From positions 16,038 through 80,037 of the forward strand of contig JADCFQ010000051.1 of assembly GCA_020249435.1 (NCBI GenBank): DNA of 64,000 bases, in the 5' to 3' direction. Position 1 is the first letter of the stretch; every line of letters starts with the position of its first letter. A program made the position numbers and the translations under genes. Below, piece by piece: positions 53,313 to 62,453 of this stretch. The notes under the pieces were generated by a model. It was not told the DNA's origin, searched no databases, and saw nothing but the letters and a program-made list of their open reading frames with translations. This DNA is from Roseomonas sp. GTDB taxonomy: Bacteria; Pseudomonadota; Alphaproteobacteria; Acetobacterales; Acetobacteraceae.

Positions 53313-54878
53313 ATGTATGATGTCATCGTGGTCGGCGCAGGTTCATCAGGGGCCACCTTGGCCGCGCGGCTATCTGAGGATTCGCATCGGCGCGTTCTGC
53401 TCCTGGAAGCGGGGCGTGATTGGCGCGCGGCGGAAGCGCCGGCCGCTTTGCGCAGCCCCAATATCGTACCCTTCATGCATGACCCCGCGCATCAGGCGGC
53501 CTGGCAATGGCCGGGGCTGATGACACGACGCACGCGCACACAGGCACCAAAATTCTATTGGCGCGGCAAGGCGCTGGGCGGTTCTTCCACGGTCAATGCG
53601 CAAATCGCCATTCGCGGCGTGCCCGCCGCCTTCGACGCCTGGGCCGAGGCAGGGTGTGAAGGCTGGTCGGCCAATGATGTCATGCCAATTTTCGATGCCA
53701 TCGAAGATGATGCGAATTACGGCGCACCCGGCAAACGCCAGGGCGGCCCCATTCCCGTTTGGCGCATGCCGGAAGAAAACTGGGGTGCGGTTGATTGCGC
53801 GCTGCGCGATGCCGCGCGCATCGCGGGCTATCCCGTGAAGCCTGATTTGAATGCGCCGGAAGGCGAAGGGCTTTCCTGCAACCCCATCAATCTGCGCCAT
53901 GGTCAGCGCGTGACCACCAATGATGGCTATCTGGAACCGGCGCGTGGGCGCGCAAACCTGACCATTCGCGGCGATGCGCTGGTGGATCGTGTGATCTTCG
54001 ATGGGCGCCGTGCTGTTGGTGTGCGGGTGCGCTTCGGCGCTGGTGCCTTTGAGGATATCAACGCGCATCAGGTCGTGCTGTGCGCCGGCGCCATCCATAG
54101 CCCCTGCATTTTGATTCGGAGCGGCATCGGCCCCGCCGCAGCCTTGCAAGCCTTGGGCATATCCGTTTTGCATGATGCGCCAGCCCTTGGGCAGCATTTC
54201 ATGGATCACCCGATCCTGCGCGCGAGCCTTGCCCTAAAGCCCCGCTTTCGTGCGGAAGGTACGGATGCGCGCCATACCAATTGCTGCCTGACCTACAGCA
54301 GCAAGCTGGCCGGTGGTGGTGAACGTGACATGATCATCATCGCTTATAATCACCGCGGCTTGGCGGATGGTGGCGTCGCACCCAATGGCGGCATTGGGGT
54401 GGCGCTGTATGATGCACTATCGCGCGGCGAAGTGCGTTTGGCTTCCGCCGATCCGGATACGCAGCCGGTGGTCGAGGAAAACATGCTGGACCATCCTGCG
54501 GATCGGCTACGGATGCGTGACGGCGTGCGGCGGCTGGCAAGGCTTTGCGCACTGCCGCCGGTCGCGGATATTGCGGATGCGATCACCTTTGGCGAGACCG
54601 CGCTTTCCATGGCGGAAGCGGCGGCGCTTTCGGATGATGCGCTGGATCAGCTCATGCTCGATCAGGCGGGCGATATCCAGCACGCCGCCGGCACTTGTCG
54701 CATGACCGCCCATGAAGACCCGCGCGGCGTGGTAGACCCGGATTTGAAGCTGCGCGGTGTGGAAGGGTTGCGCGTGGCGGATGCCTCCATCATGCCCTCC
54801 GATTGCCGCGCCAATCTGCATTTCACCTGTGTGATGATTGGCGAAGCCGCGGCGCGCAGGATGCGGGCCATTGGCTGA
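53313..54878 (+). CDS. GMC-family FAD oxidoreductase (choline dehydrogenase-like)
   Basis: This 521-residue flavoprotein has GAGSSG (8-13) for FAD, the GMC signatures RGKALGGSSTVNAQIAIRG and GAIHSPCILIRSGIG, and a C-terminal block with QHAAGTCRM and VADASIMPSDCRANLHFTCVMIGE. It oxidises an alcohol or a hydroxy compound, passing electrons onward. The membrane partner or cytochrome is not found nearby, so the acceptor is unknown. It starts 25 bases after the TPR stop and is the last plus-strand gene before the convergent SbmA-type operon. Confidence 0.9.
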   Translation: MYDVIVVGAGSSGATLAARLSEDSHRRVLLLEAGRDWRAAEAPAALRSPNIVPFMHDPAHQAAWQWPGLMTRRTRTQAPKFYWRGKALGGSSTVNAQIAIRGVPAAFDAWAEAGCEGWSANDVMPIFDAIEDDANYGAPGKRQGGPIPVWRMPEENWGAVDCALRDAARIAGYPVKPDLNAPEGEGLSCNPINLRHGQRVTTNDGYLEPARGRANLTIRGDALVDRVIFDGRRAVGVRVRFGAGAFEDINAHQVVLCAGAIHSPCILIRSGIGPAAALQALGISVLHDAPALGQHFMDHPILRASLALKPRFRAEGTDARHTNCCLTYSSKLAGGGERDMIIIAYNHRGLADGGVAPNGGIGVALYDALSRGEVRLASADPDTQPVVEENMLDHPADRLRMRDGVRRLARLCALPPVADIADAITFGETALSMAEAAALSDDALDQLMLDQAGDIQHAAGTCRMTAHEDPRGVVDPDLKLRGVEGLRVADASIMPSDCRANLHFTCVMIGEAAARRMRAIG

Positions 54879-54903
54879 GGCTTCGCAGACATAGACACGA
54901 CGA

Positions 54904-56640
54904 TTAGACGCTGCCTTTTTCCACCAGCCTGCCGTCTTCCACTGTCAGTACCCTATTGTGAAACTGCGCGACGGCGGGCCGATGGGCGATGGAAATCATC
55001 GTAATGCCCGGCAGCGCATTCTTCAGTTTTTCGTACAATTCCTGTTCTGCCACGGGGTCCAGACTTGCGGTCGCCTCATCCAGAAACAGCCAATCAGGAC
55101 GCTGCAAAAAGGCGCGCGCGAAGGAAAGCCGCTGCTGTTCACCTCCGGAAAGCCTCTGACCCCAGCTATCGGAATCCAGAAGGCGCTGCGCAAGATGGCC
55201 AAGACCCGCTTTATCCAAGGCGGCGCTCACATCAGCATCGCTGAAATCAGCTTCATTTTCGGGATAGCAGACGGCACGTTTTAATGTTCCAAGCGGCAGA
55301 TAGGGCCGCTGAGGCAGAAATAGGATGCGCGCCCCCTCAGGCAGGCCAATCTTGCCTTCACCGAAAGGCCAAATACCTGCCATGGCGCGGAACAGCGTCG
55401 ATTTGCCCGACCCAGACGGGCCATTGATCAGCACGGCTTCCCCGGATGCAACGCGCAATGCGGTATTGGCCAGCAGGACACGGCCATCCGGTAGGCTCAA
55501 TGTCACATCCCGGATTTCAAGCTGCCCCGCCTGACCTTGCGCTGTAACCGGCCCCTCACCGGCGGCACGGGCTTTCGCCACGGCTTGGGTGAAGCCTGAC
55601 AGGCGTTCCACCGTTGCGCGCCATTCCGTGAGCTTCCCGTAATTATCCACGAACCAGGAAAGCGCGCCCTGCACCTGGCCAAAGGCGCTGCTGGTTTGGA
55701 TAAGGCCACCAAGCGGCAGGCGCCCCGCGAAATAGGCAGGTGCGGCGACCACAATCGGGAAGATGGACGCCACCTGCCCATAGCCCGCGGTGAAGAAGGT
55801 CAGGCGCTTGGTGGCACGCATGATGTCCCACCAATTCACCATCAGCTTGCCGAAACGCTGCGTGAGCCCGCGCTTTTCATCCGCCTCACCACCGTAAAGC
55901 GCGATGCCTTCGGTGTTTTCGCGCAGCCGCACCAGCGCATAACGAAAATCCGCTTCCAGCCTTTGCTGGGAGAAATTGAGCGCAATCAAAGGCCGCCCGA
56001 TCAGATGCGCGAGCCAGGTGCCAAGCAGCGCATAGATCAGCGCAACCCAGACCATATAGCCCGGAATTTCAACACCAAGGATGGTGACCGGACCGGAAAG
56101 CGACCATAGCACCAGAATGAAAGACCCGAGTGTCACAACAGAATTGAGCAAACCAATGCCAAGCGAGAGCGTATCTTCCACAAAAAGCCGCGCATCATCG
56201 GCAATGCGTTGATCAGGATTATCCGTATAGGGATCGGTCAAGGCCATGCGGTAATAGGCGCGATCAGACAGCCATTGCGCCAGATAGACATCCGTCAGCC
56301 AACGCCGCCAGCGCATTTGCAGCGCCTGACGCAGATATAGCTGATAAACCGCAATCAGAATATAAAGCGCCGCGACAAGCACAAAGCCCGGCAACAACCC
56401 TTCCGCTTCCGTGCGATGCCAGGTGAACAGTAGCGCGATGAAGCCATCCCAATCCTTGCTTTCCAGCGTATTATAGAAGGCGCGCTGCCAATAGGTCAGC
56501 AGCACCGTCATGCCGACCAGCGAAAGATTAAGCGCAATCACCACCGCCAGCAGCAGGCGTGCGCGCCAACGTTCCTCACTCCGCCAGAATGGCGCGATCA
56601 GCGACCAGGCTTCGGCGATGAAGGTGATGATCCAGCGCAT
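54904..56640 (-). CDS. SbmA/BacA-like ABC transporter (ABC_membrane_2 fused to ATPase)
   Basis: This 578-residue half-transporter has six or so helices (residues 15-330) with the ABC_membrane_2 pattern (WRRWLTDVYLAQWLSDRAYYR, NPDQRIADDARLF). It is fused to an ATPase with Walker A GPSGSGKST (about 408-416), signature LSGGEQQRL and LFLDEATASLD. SbmA/BacA family members take up peptides or handle very-long-chain lipids; this fused type is related to YddA. It is the last gene of a seven-gene minus-strand unit and begins 3 bases after the DUF1499 stop. Confidence 0.88.
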   Translation of the reverse strand: MRWIITFIAEAWSLIAPFWRSEERWRARLLLAVVIALNLSLVGMTVLLTYWQRAFYNTLESKDWDGFIALLFTWHRTEAEGLLPGFVLVAALYILIAVYQLYLRQALQMRWRRWLTDVYLAQWLSDRAYYRMALTDPYTDNPDQRIADDARLFVEDTLSLGIGLLNSVVTLGSFILVLWSLSGPVTILGVEIPGYMVWVALIYALLGTWLAHLIGRPLIALNFSQQRLEADFRYALVRLRENTEGIALYGGEADEKRGLTQRFGKLMVNWWDIMRATKRLTFFTAGYGQVASIFPIVVAAPAYFAGRLPLGGLIQTSSAFGQVQGALSWFVDNYGKLTEWRATVERLSGFTQAVAKARAAGEGPVTAQGQAGQLEIRDVTLSLPDGRVLLANTALRVASGEAVLINGPSGSGKSTLFRAMAGIWPFGEGKIGLPEGARILFLPQRPYLPLGTLKRAVCYPENEADFSDADVSAALDKAGLGHLAQRLLDSDSWGQRLSGGEQQRLSFARAFLQRPDWLFLDEATASLDPVAEQELYEKLKNALPGITMISIAHRPAVAQFHNRVLTVEDGRLVEKGSV

Positions 56641-56643
56641 CGG

Positions 56644-57084
56644 CTAGCCTCCGCGCAGCGCCGCTTCCAGCGCTGCGAGCCATGCCATCACGCGCGCGCG
56701 ATTGACGCCAAGATCAGAATAACCAATCAGGCTGCGGGAATAGAGCCAAAGCCCAGTGCCACCCGCAACCGGCGCGGCTTCCGCCACCACGATATCCGGG
56801 TAATTCATCAGCGCACTCCGCACCACCCATTGCGCCTGGTTGCGCTCCGGAAAACGCGCAAGCGGGAAGGTGCGCGGCATGCCGGCCGCCACACGATCCA
56901 AGGCCGCCATCACTGCTTCGGGCGAGGCTGGCAAGGGATCCCGCTGCAAATGCCCCTGACCAGGTGCGACGCTTGGCCTCAGCAGGCAGGTATTGGGTGA
57001 GGCCGGCAATTGCAACCTTGCGAAATCGAGCGGTGCTGGTGCGGGAATACCCTCAGCACCGCGCGAAAACAGGGCAGAAATCAT
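56644..57084 (-). CDS. DUF1499 family protein
   Basis: This 146-residue protein has the DUF1499 blocks PASPNTCLL and SLIGYSDLGVNRARV. Members are soluble or lipid-anchored and have no known reaction; no signal peptide is evident here. The start overlaps the DUF3253 stop by ATGA (57081-57084). It lies in front of the ABC transporter gene, and proximity to lipid-associated functions has been seen for the family, but this is weak evidence. Confidence 0.8.
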   Translation of the reverse strand: MISALFSRGAEGIPAPAPLDFARLQLPASPNTCLLRPSVAPGQGHLQRDPLPASPEAVMAALDRVAAGMPRTFPLARFPERNQAQWVVRSALMNYPDIVVAEAAPVAGGTGLWLYSRSLIGYSDLGVNRARVMAWLAALEAALRGG

Positions 57085-57326
57085 GATGTAGCCCTCAAGC
57101 GAATAACGCCGCGTATTTCATCGGGGCTGATCGGCTTGCCCTTGCGCAGGATTTCAATCTTGCCCTGGCGCGCAAGTTCTGCCGCCACCTGCCGCACCGC
57201 GCCGAGCAAGGATCGCCAGTTTTCGGCAGAGACAGCGCGCGCCACATCGGTGGGGCAAAGGCTTTTCTCCGGGCCACGTTCGGCGGCGATACGCAGCATG
57301 GCGGCAGTGATGGCTTCGATATTCAT
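57081..57326 (-). CDS. DUF3253 family small protein
   Basis: This 81-residue protein with DUF3253 features has PTDVARAVSAENWRSLLGAVR and IEILRKGKPISPDEIRGVIR, a small winged-helix-like fold. The function is unknown. ATG 57326 is preferred over a TTG at 57338 because it overlaps the stop of the FMN-binding protein gene (ATGA). It is coupled on both sides. Confidence 0.72.
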   Translation of the reverse strand: MNIEAITAAMLRIAAERGPEKSLCPTDVARAVSAENWRSLLGAVRQVAAELARQGKIEILRKGKPISPDEIRGVIRLRATS

Positions 57327-57910
57327 GGCGCGATCCAATCGGCGGAAAGATGGCCCGCTTCATCCCAAATGAAGCGCGCGCGTTGATGCCCGGCTGCAGC
57401 CAGCCAAAGCCATTCCAGCTTGTGAAAGCCAATCACCACGGCAGCGAAATGCGGGCGGCCAATATCGCTATCCTTCGGCGCGGCTGGTGGCGCCGCCACC
57501 AAGGCGCCAGAGGCATCGGGGGCAGCGTAACACATGCGGCTGCTGCGTTGGCTGGCTTCCCAGGCGGCATCCGCCACCCCATCATCCAAATGCAGCGCCG
57601 CGCGGCCCGCCACGCGCAGTTGGATATGCAAGGCAGCATCATAGAAATGCATCATCACGCGCGGATCACGCGCAATGCCGCGCGCCTTGTCACTACGGCG
57701 ATCCGTGTGAAAGCGCAGGCGGCGCGCTTCGGCATCAAAGCCGCGCAGCACAACGGTGCGGAGACTCGGCGCGCCGGTCTCATCCAGGCTGGCGATGGTT
57801 GGTGTGTGCAAGGGGCTGCGCCTATTCGGCACAGCATCCGCCAACAGGCGAAAGGCTTCCTGCAGGCTTGCCATGATATCATCAGCGAAAGCGGGGCGAG
57901 CGGGCTTCAT
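57323..57910 (-). CDS. Pyridoxamine-phosphate-oxidase-like FMN-binding protein
   Basis: This 195-residue split-barrel protein has TPTIASLDETGAPSLRTVVLRGF, LRFHTDRRSDKARGI, VMMHFYDAALHIQLRVAGRAAL and EWLWLAAAGHQRARF, the order seen in pyridoxamine 5'-phosphate oxidase relatives. The full C-terminal block of true PdxH is missing, so it is more likely a flavin-dependent oxidoreductase or FMN carrier of the Alr4036-like group. Its start overlaps the renalase-like gene stop by ATGA. Confidence 0.78.
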   Translation of the reverse strand: MKPARPAFADDIMASLQEAFRLLADAVPNRRSPLHTPTIASLDETGAPSLRTVVLRGFDAEARRLRFHTDRRSDKARGIARDPRVMMHFYDAALHIQLRVAGRAALHLDDGVADAAWEASQRSSRMCYAAPDASGALVAAPPAAPKDSDIGRPHFAAVVIGFHKLEWLWLAAAGHQRARFIWDEAGHLSADWIAP

Positions 57911-58878
57911 GCCAAGACCCTCGCGGCAAGTGCCGCACCGCTTTGCCAGGCCGCTTCGGCACGCCCGCCAATGCAGCCATCACTGGCATAGCCGATACGC
58001 GCTGTGCCATCCCACAGACAGGGCTCGCCCAAGGGCGCTTCCAGCAGCGAATAACGCCAGCGATGCGCCACCGCCATGAAGGGCGCGGGCAAGGGCGCCG
58101 CGCTGAAACTTGCGAGTGCTGCCAACAAGGGTTGCGCGATGTCTTCCGCGGGCAATTCCAGATGCGCCCTCGTCCAGGCTGGCGCGGATTGGATCACCCA
58201 GTTTTCCTGCTGCACATCACGCCCTGGCTTGGCCGAATCCCGCGCGGCCCAGCCAATCGCGTGCGCTTCGGGGCGCAGCGTTTCCGGCAGAGGCAGCCGC
58301 GCATCGAAGGATGCCATCACGGTCCAACAGGGCGCGTAGCGAATGGCGGCAAGCGCTTCATGCATGACCGGAGCGTTCTGCCCCAGAACATCGCGCGCTT
58401 GTGTTGCCGGCATCGTCAGCAGCACCGCGGTAAAAGGCCCGGCTTCTTCCGGCGCGCTATCCGGCAAGGGTTTGCCCGGGCGCACCAGCTTTGCCTCCCA
58501 ATGGCGCAGCACCCAGGCGCCGGGGTGCCCAGTGATTTGCCCAACATGGCGCGCGCCAATACAGGGAATTTCACCCAGCAAGGCGCGCGGCACGGAAGAC
58601 ATGGAAGGCACGCCAACACGTCGCGCCGCATCCGGCCAGGGTGCGGTTCCGGCTTCAGCGAGAGCAGCGGCGAAATCAGCGCTTTCGGCGCGCAGATATT
58701 GCGCGCCATGATCGAATTGCAGCTTGCGCCCTGCGGCTTCAATCCGCCGCGTTGCCAGGCGCCCACCGGGGCCGCGGCCCTTGTCAAAGATCGTCACCGC
58801 ATGGCCGCGCGCGATCAAGGCACGCGCTGCTGAAGTGCCCGCAAGCCCCGCGCCCAGAATGGCAATCGGCAGCGCCAT
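57907..58878 (-). CDS. Renalase-like NAD/FAD-dependent oxidoreductase
   Basis: This 323-residue flavoprotein has the N-terminal dinucleotide fold IAILGAGLAGTSAARAL (3-19), then DKGRGPGGRLATRR and FDHGAQYLRAESADF, and ends with GYASDGCIGGRAEAAW. These are the features of renalase, which re-oxidises misreduced nicotinamides. A start at ATG 58878 follows a GGAGG ribosome-binding site and overlaps the DUF924 stop by one base (TGATG). The upstream open frame (to 58995) lies within DUF924 and is not coding. Confidence 0.83.
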   Translation of the reverse strand: MALPIAILGAGLAGTSAARALIARGHAVTIFDKGRGPGGRLATRRIEAAGRKLQFDHGAQYLRAESADFAAALAEAGTAPWPDAARRVGVPSMSSVPRALLGEIPCIGARHVGQITGHPGAWVLRHWEAKLVRPGKPLPDSAPEEAGPFTAVLLTMPATQARDVLGQNAPVMHEALAAIRYAPCWTVMASFDARLPLPETLRPEAHAIGWAARDSAKPGRDVQQENWVIQSAPAWTRAHLELPAEDIAQPLLAALASFSAAPLPAPFMAVAHRWRYSLLEAPLGEPCLWDGTARIGYASDGCIGGRAEAAWQSGAALAARVLA

Positions 58879-59450
58879 CAAAAGCCTCCGCCGGCAGCAA
58901 GCCACGCCTGTTCTGCTGGCGTTGAAACCCGCCCGAGTACGGCATTGCGATGTGGAAAGCGCCCGAATTCCTGGATCACCACACGATGCCGCCAAGCATA
59001 GTCAATTGCACCCTTTTCGCGCGCATGATGCGGAATATCGCGCAAGCCTTCAAACAGCGCCACAGACACATCCTGATCTGCCATCGCTTCACTATGTTCA
59101 AAAGGCAGATAGAGAAAAGGCTTCTCGTACGCCCCAAGCCGCAGATCAAAGCGCTGTTCCAGCACCAGCTTGCGGGCCAAAGCACGCGCATGCGCGTCAC
59201 TCGCAAAGGCTTCCGCGCTGCCGCGAAACAGATTACGCGGGAATTGATCAAGCAGGATCAGCAACGCAAGTGCGCCTTGCGGCGAGGCTGCCCAGGAATC
59301 GAACGCCCCTTCCCGCGCTGGGCGGATCAGCGCACCGAAACGAGCGCGGATTTCCGCGTCAAATTCATCGTTTTTCTGGAACCAGATCGGGCGATAGGTG
59401 TCGCGCCCTTCGGCATACCAGAAGGCGCGGATGGCTTCAGCGTCGCTCAT
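58878..59450 (-). CDS. DUF924 family protein
   Basis: This 190-residue all-helical protein has AIRAFWYAEGRDTYRPIWFQKND, ALLILLDQFPRNLFRGSAEAFASD and FLYLPFEHSEAMADQDVSVALFE. These are the conserved DUF924 blocks, with histidine and aromatic residues kept. The fold is TPR-like; the function is not known. Its ATG overlaps the stop of the FAD/Fe-S dehydrogenase (ATGA, 59447-59450). Confidence 0.87.
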   Translation of the reverse strand: MSDAEAIRAFWYAEGRDTYRPIWFQKNDEFDAEIRARFGALIRPAREGAFDSWAASPQGALALLILLDQFPRNLFRGSAEAFASDAHARALARKLVLEQRFDLRLGAYEKPFLYLPFEHSEAMADQDVSVALFEGLRDIPHHAREKGAIDYAWRHRVVIQEFGRFPHRNAVLGRVSTPAEQAWLAAGGGF

Positions 59451-62362
59451 GACAAGGCGCGGTCCAAAAGCCGTACGGAATGGATTGCCTCACGTCCGCC
59501 CAAATCACCAATCTGATGCCGGCAGGATGTGCCATCGGCGATGATGAAATCCTGGAGGGCAGCAGCACGCACCGCCGGCAGCAGCGACAATTCCGCCATG
59601 GCCTTGGATGCTTCCAGGCTTTCAGCCTGATAGCCAAACGCCCCCGCCATGCCGCAGCAGGAAGAGGTGATGGGCTTCACCGTCACCCCTGGGATGCGCT
59701 TCAACAGCGCCACTGCCGCCGGAAAGGCGCCGAACGCCTTTTGGTGGCAATGGCCATGGATATGCACCGTGGCTTCAAGTGGCTTGAAGGCGAGCGCCGG
59801 CTTGTCGCGTTCCAGCAATTCACTCAGCAGCAAAGCGCGCTTCGCCAAGGCACGGCTTTCTTCGCCCGGCAGCAGCACCAGGAATTCATCGCGCAAGGTG
59901 GTCAGCGAAGAGGGTTCAATGCCCACCACCGGGGATGTAAAGGGCTTTAGCGCTTCGATCACGCGGCGCGCTTCAACACGCGCTTCGTCCACCATGCCGG
60001 CGGCCAGCAGTGTGCGACCTTCATCCAAGGGGCGCATCCCACGTGGCGGCCGCGCCACGGCAGGATCATAGCCCGCCGCGCGCAACACGCGGATGGCGGC
60101 ACGCAGATTTTCCGGCTCAAAATAGCGGTTGAAGGCATCGGGCAGCAGGATCACCTCGCCTGTCCTGCCATCCGGCGCGCGCAATTCCCAATCGTGAAAA
60201 ACATCACCGCGAAAACGCGGCAGGGGCCTATCTGCTGCCAGGCCCAGCATGCTTTGCGTCAGCGCCGGCAGGCCCGGGATCATATCGCGCAGATTGAACA
60301 GGAAGGGCGCCATGGAAGCGAGGCGCGCAATACGCGGCAGGCGCGCGATCAGGCGTTCGCGCAGGGGCACGCCATGGCGCTTGGCGCGCGCGGCCAGCGC
60401 CTCGATCTTCATGCGCGCCATGTCCACGCCGGTTGGGCATTCGCGCTTGCAGCCCTTGCAGGAAACGCAAAGCGCCATGGCGGCGGCGACCTCATCACCC
60501 GCCAGCGCATCCGGCCCCAATTGGCCCGTGAGTGCCAGGCGGAGCGTATTCGCCCGCCCGCGCGTCAAGTGCTGTTCATCGCGCGTCGCGCGATAGGATG
60601 GGCACATGACATTGGCATCAAACTTCCGGCAGGTGCCGTTGTTGTTGCACATCTCAACCGCGCTCAGCAGACCGCCAAGCGGACCGGGATAGTCAGACCA
60701 ATCCAGCGCCGGCGTTATCGCTGTATCTGCGGCGTAATCCGGCGCGTAGCGAAACAGGCTCCGATCATCCATGCGCGGCGGGCGCGTGATGCGATTGGGG
60801 TTGAGCAAACCGCGCGGGTCAAACGCGTCCTTCACCTCCTCAAAAGCACTTACGATCCGATCGCCAAACATCGGGCGATGGAATTCAGACCGCACAATGC
60901 CATCACCATGTTCGCCGGAATGGCTGCCCTTGTATGCGCGCACCAGCGCGAAGCATTCCTCGGCAATGGCGCGCATCTTCGCGACTTCAGCGCCATCCTT
61001 CATGTTCAGTACGGGGCGCACATGCAGGCAGCCGACGGACGCATGCGCATACCAGGTGCCCTTGGTGCCGTGCCTGGCGAAAACCTCATTCAGCTTTTCG
61101 GTGTAATCGGCCAGATCATCCAAACCAACCGCGCAATCTTCAATGAAGGAAACCGGCTTCCCATCGCCCTTCATGGACATCATGATATTAAGGCCAGCTT
61201 CTCGCACCTCAGCAATCGCGGCCTGAAAGCCCGCATCGGTCGCGCGCACCACCTGGCCGGGATGGCCAAGATCGGCCATCATTTCTTCCAGCCGCGCCAA
61301 ATCGCGCAGCAGAGGGCCATCTTCCTGGCCGTGGAATTCCACAATCAACAGGCTATCCGGTTCGCCGATCAGCATCTTGTCAATCGTGGCGCGATAGATC
61401 GGGATGGAACGCCCCAGATCAATCATGGTGCGATCCACCAATTCCACCGCTTCGGGCATCAGTGACACCAGATGCTTCGATGCTTCCATTGCCTTGCGGA
61501 AACTCGGGAATTGGCAAATGCCCAAAACCTTGCGCGGCTTGATCGGCCATAGCTTCAAATCAAGCGCAGCCGAAAACGCCAAGGTCCCTTCCGATCCCAC
61601 CAGCAACCGCGCCAGATTGCCGCGCCCCGCTGCCCGCGCCGCCGGCGTCAGCGCTTCGACATTATACCCGCCCACACGACGAAGTTGTTCGGGAAAGCGC
61701 GCCGCGATTTCCTCAGCCTCCCGCGCGCCAAGTGCCCGCAGGCGCTGGATCAGATCAGCAATGCCGCCCGGCACTTCGGCGCCCAAATTATCGGGCAGAT
61801 CGCCAAAGCGAAACTGCGTGCCATCCGCCAGCAGCGCATCAATCGCCAGCACATTATCGGCCATCAGCCCGTAGCGGATGGATTTCGATCCGCAGGAGTT
61901 ATTCCCCGCCATGCCGCCAATGGTGCAGCGCTGCCAGGTGGAAGGATCAACCGGGTAAAACAGGCCATGGGCCTTCAGCGCATCATTCAGCGCACCGAGC
62001 GTAATGCCCGGTTCCACCCGCGCCACGCCGGCCTTGGCATCAACCTCCAGCACGCGCCGCAGGTATTTGGTGCAATCCAGCACCAGGGCGCGATTGACGG
62101 TCTGCCCGCATTGGCTGGTGCCGCCGCCCCTGGGCAGGATCGGCACGCCTTCTTCCCGGCAAATCGCCAAAGCCGCTTCCACATCCGCGAGTGACCGCGG
62201 CACCACCACCCCTATCGGTTCCTGCTGATAAATAGAGGCATCCGTGGCATAGCGGCCGCGATCTGCGGGGCGGAACAGTACCTCGGCCCTGGTCTCACGG
62301 CTGAGGCGCGCGGCCAGGCGGGGGTCTCCGGGGCTGATCCGGCCAGGGGGCAGGGCATTCAT
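59447..62362 (-). CDS. FAD- and Fe-S-containing D-2-hydroxyacid dehydrogenase (YdiJ-like)
   Basis: This 971-residue fusion has an FAD-binding domain of the PCMH/VAO type (GVVVPRSLADVEAALAICRE, PRGGGTSQCGQ, GNNSCGSKSIRYG). A 4Fe-4S region follows with CNNNGTCRKF near 570-580 and CVSCKGCKRECPTG near 630-645. The C-terminal CCG-like domain has HGHCHQKAF and SSCCGMAGAFG near 872-905. It should oxidise D-lactate or D-2-hydroxyglutarate and send electrons to the membrane pool. It begins the seven-gene operon and is divergent from the aminotransferase gene (91 bases between). Confidence 0.9.
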   Translation of the reverse strand: MNALPPGRISPGDPRLAARLSRETRAEVLFRPADRGRYATDASIYQQEPIGVVVPRSLADVEAALAICREEGVPILPRGGGTSQCGQTVNRALVLDCTKYLRRVLEVDAKAGVARVEPGITLGALNDALKAHGLFYPVDPSTWQRCTIGGMAGNNSCGSKSIRYGLMADNVLAIDALLADGTQFRFGDLPDNLGAEVPGGIADLIQRLRALGAREAEEIAARFPEQLRRVGGYNVEALTPAARAAGRGNLARLLVGSEGTLAFSAALDLKLWPIKPRKVLGICQFPSFRKAMEASKHLVSLMPEAVELVDRTMIDLGRSIPIYRATIDKMLIGEPDSLLIVEFHGQEDGPLLRDLARLEEMMADLGHPGQVVRATDAGFQAAIAEVREAGLNIMMSMKGDGKPVSFIEDCAVGLDDLADYTEKLNEVFARHGTKGTWYAHASVGCLHVRPVLNMKDGAEVAKMRAIAEECFALVRAYKGSHSGEHGDGIVRSEFHRPMFGDRIVSAFEEVKDAFDPRGLLNPNRITRPPRMDDRSLFRYAPDYAADTAITPALDWSDYPGPLGGLLSAVEMCNNNGTCRKFDANVMCPSYRATRDEQHLTRGRANTLRLALTGQLGPDALAGDEVAAAMALCVSCKGCKRECPTGVDMARMKIEALAARAKRHGVPLRERLIARLPRIARLASMAPFLFNLRDMIPGLPALTQSMLGLAADRPLPRFRGDVFHDWELRAPDGRTGEVILLPDAFNRYFEPENLRAAIRVLRAAGYDPAVARPPRGMRPLDEGRTLLAAGMVDEARVEARRVIEALKPFTSPVVGIEPSSLTTLRDEFLVLLPGEESRALAKRALLLSELLERDKPALAFKPLEATVHIHGHCHQKAFGAFPAAVALLKRIPGVTVKPITSSCCGMAGAFGYQAESLEASKAMAELSLLPAVRAAALQDFIIADGTSCRHQIGDLGGREAIHSVRLLDRALS

Positions 62363-62453
62363 ACGGGGCGGTCCTGAAACATCTTATGCGGAATTGGTCT
62401 TGGCACGGATGGGGGGTTTCGCCCATGTAGGGGTCGCAAACAAGGATTCCATC

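Noticed and set aside
60194..61465. A 423-codon open frame on the plus strand
   Set aside because: It lies wholly antisense to the FAD/Fe-S dehydrogenase, whose motifs are unmistakable. Composition of the frame is rich in Arg, His, Gln and Ala as expected from the reverse of GC-rich coding DNA.
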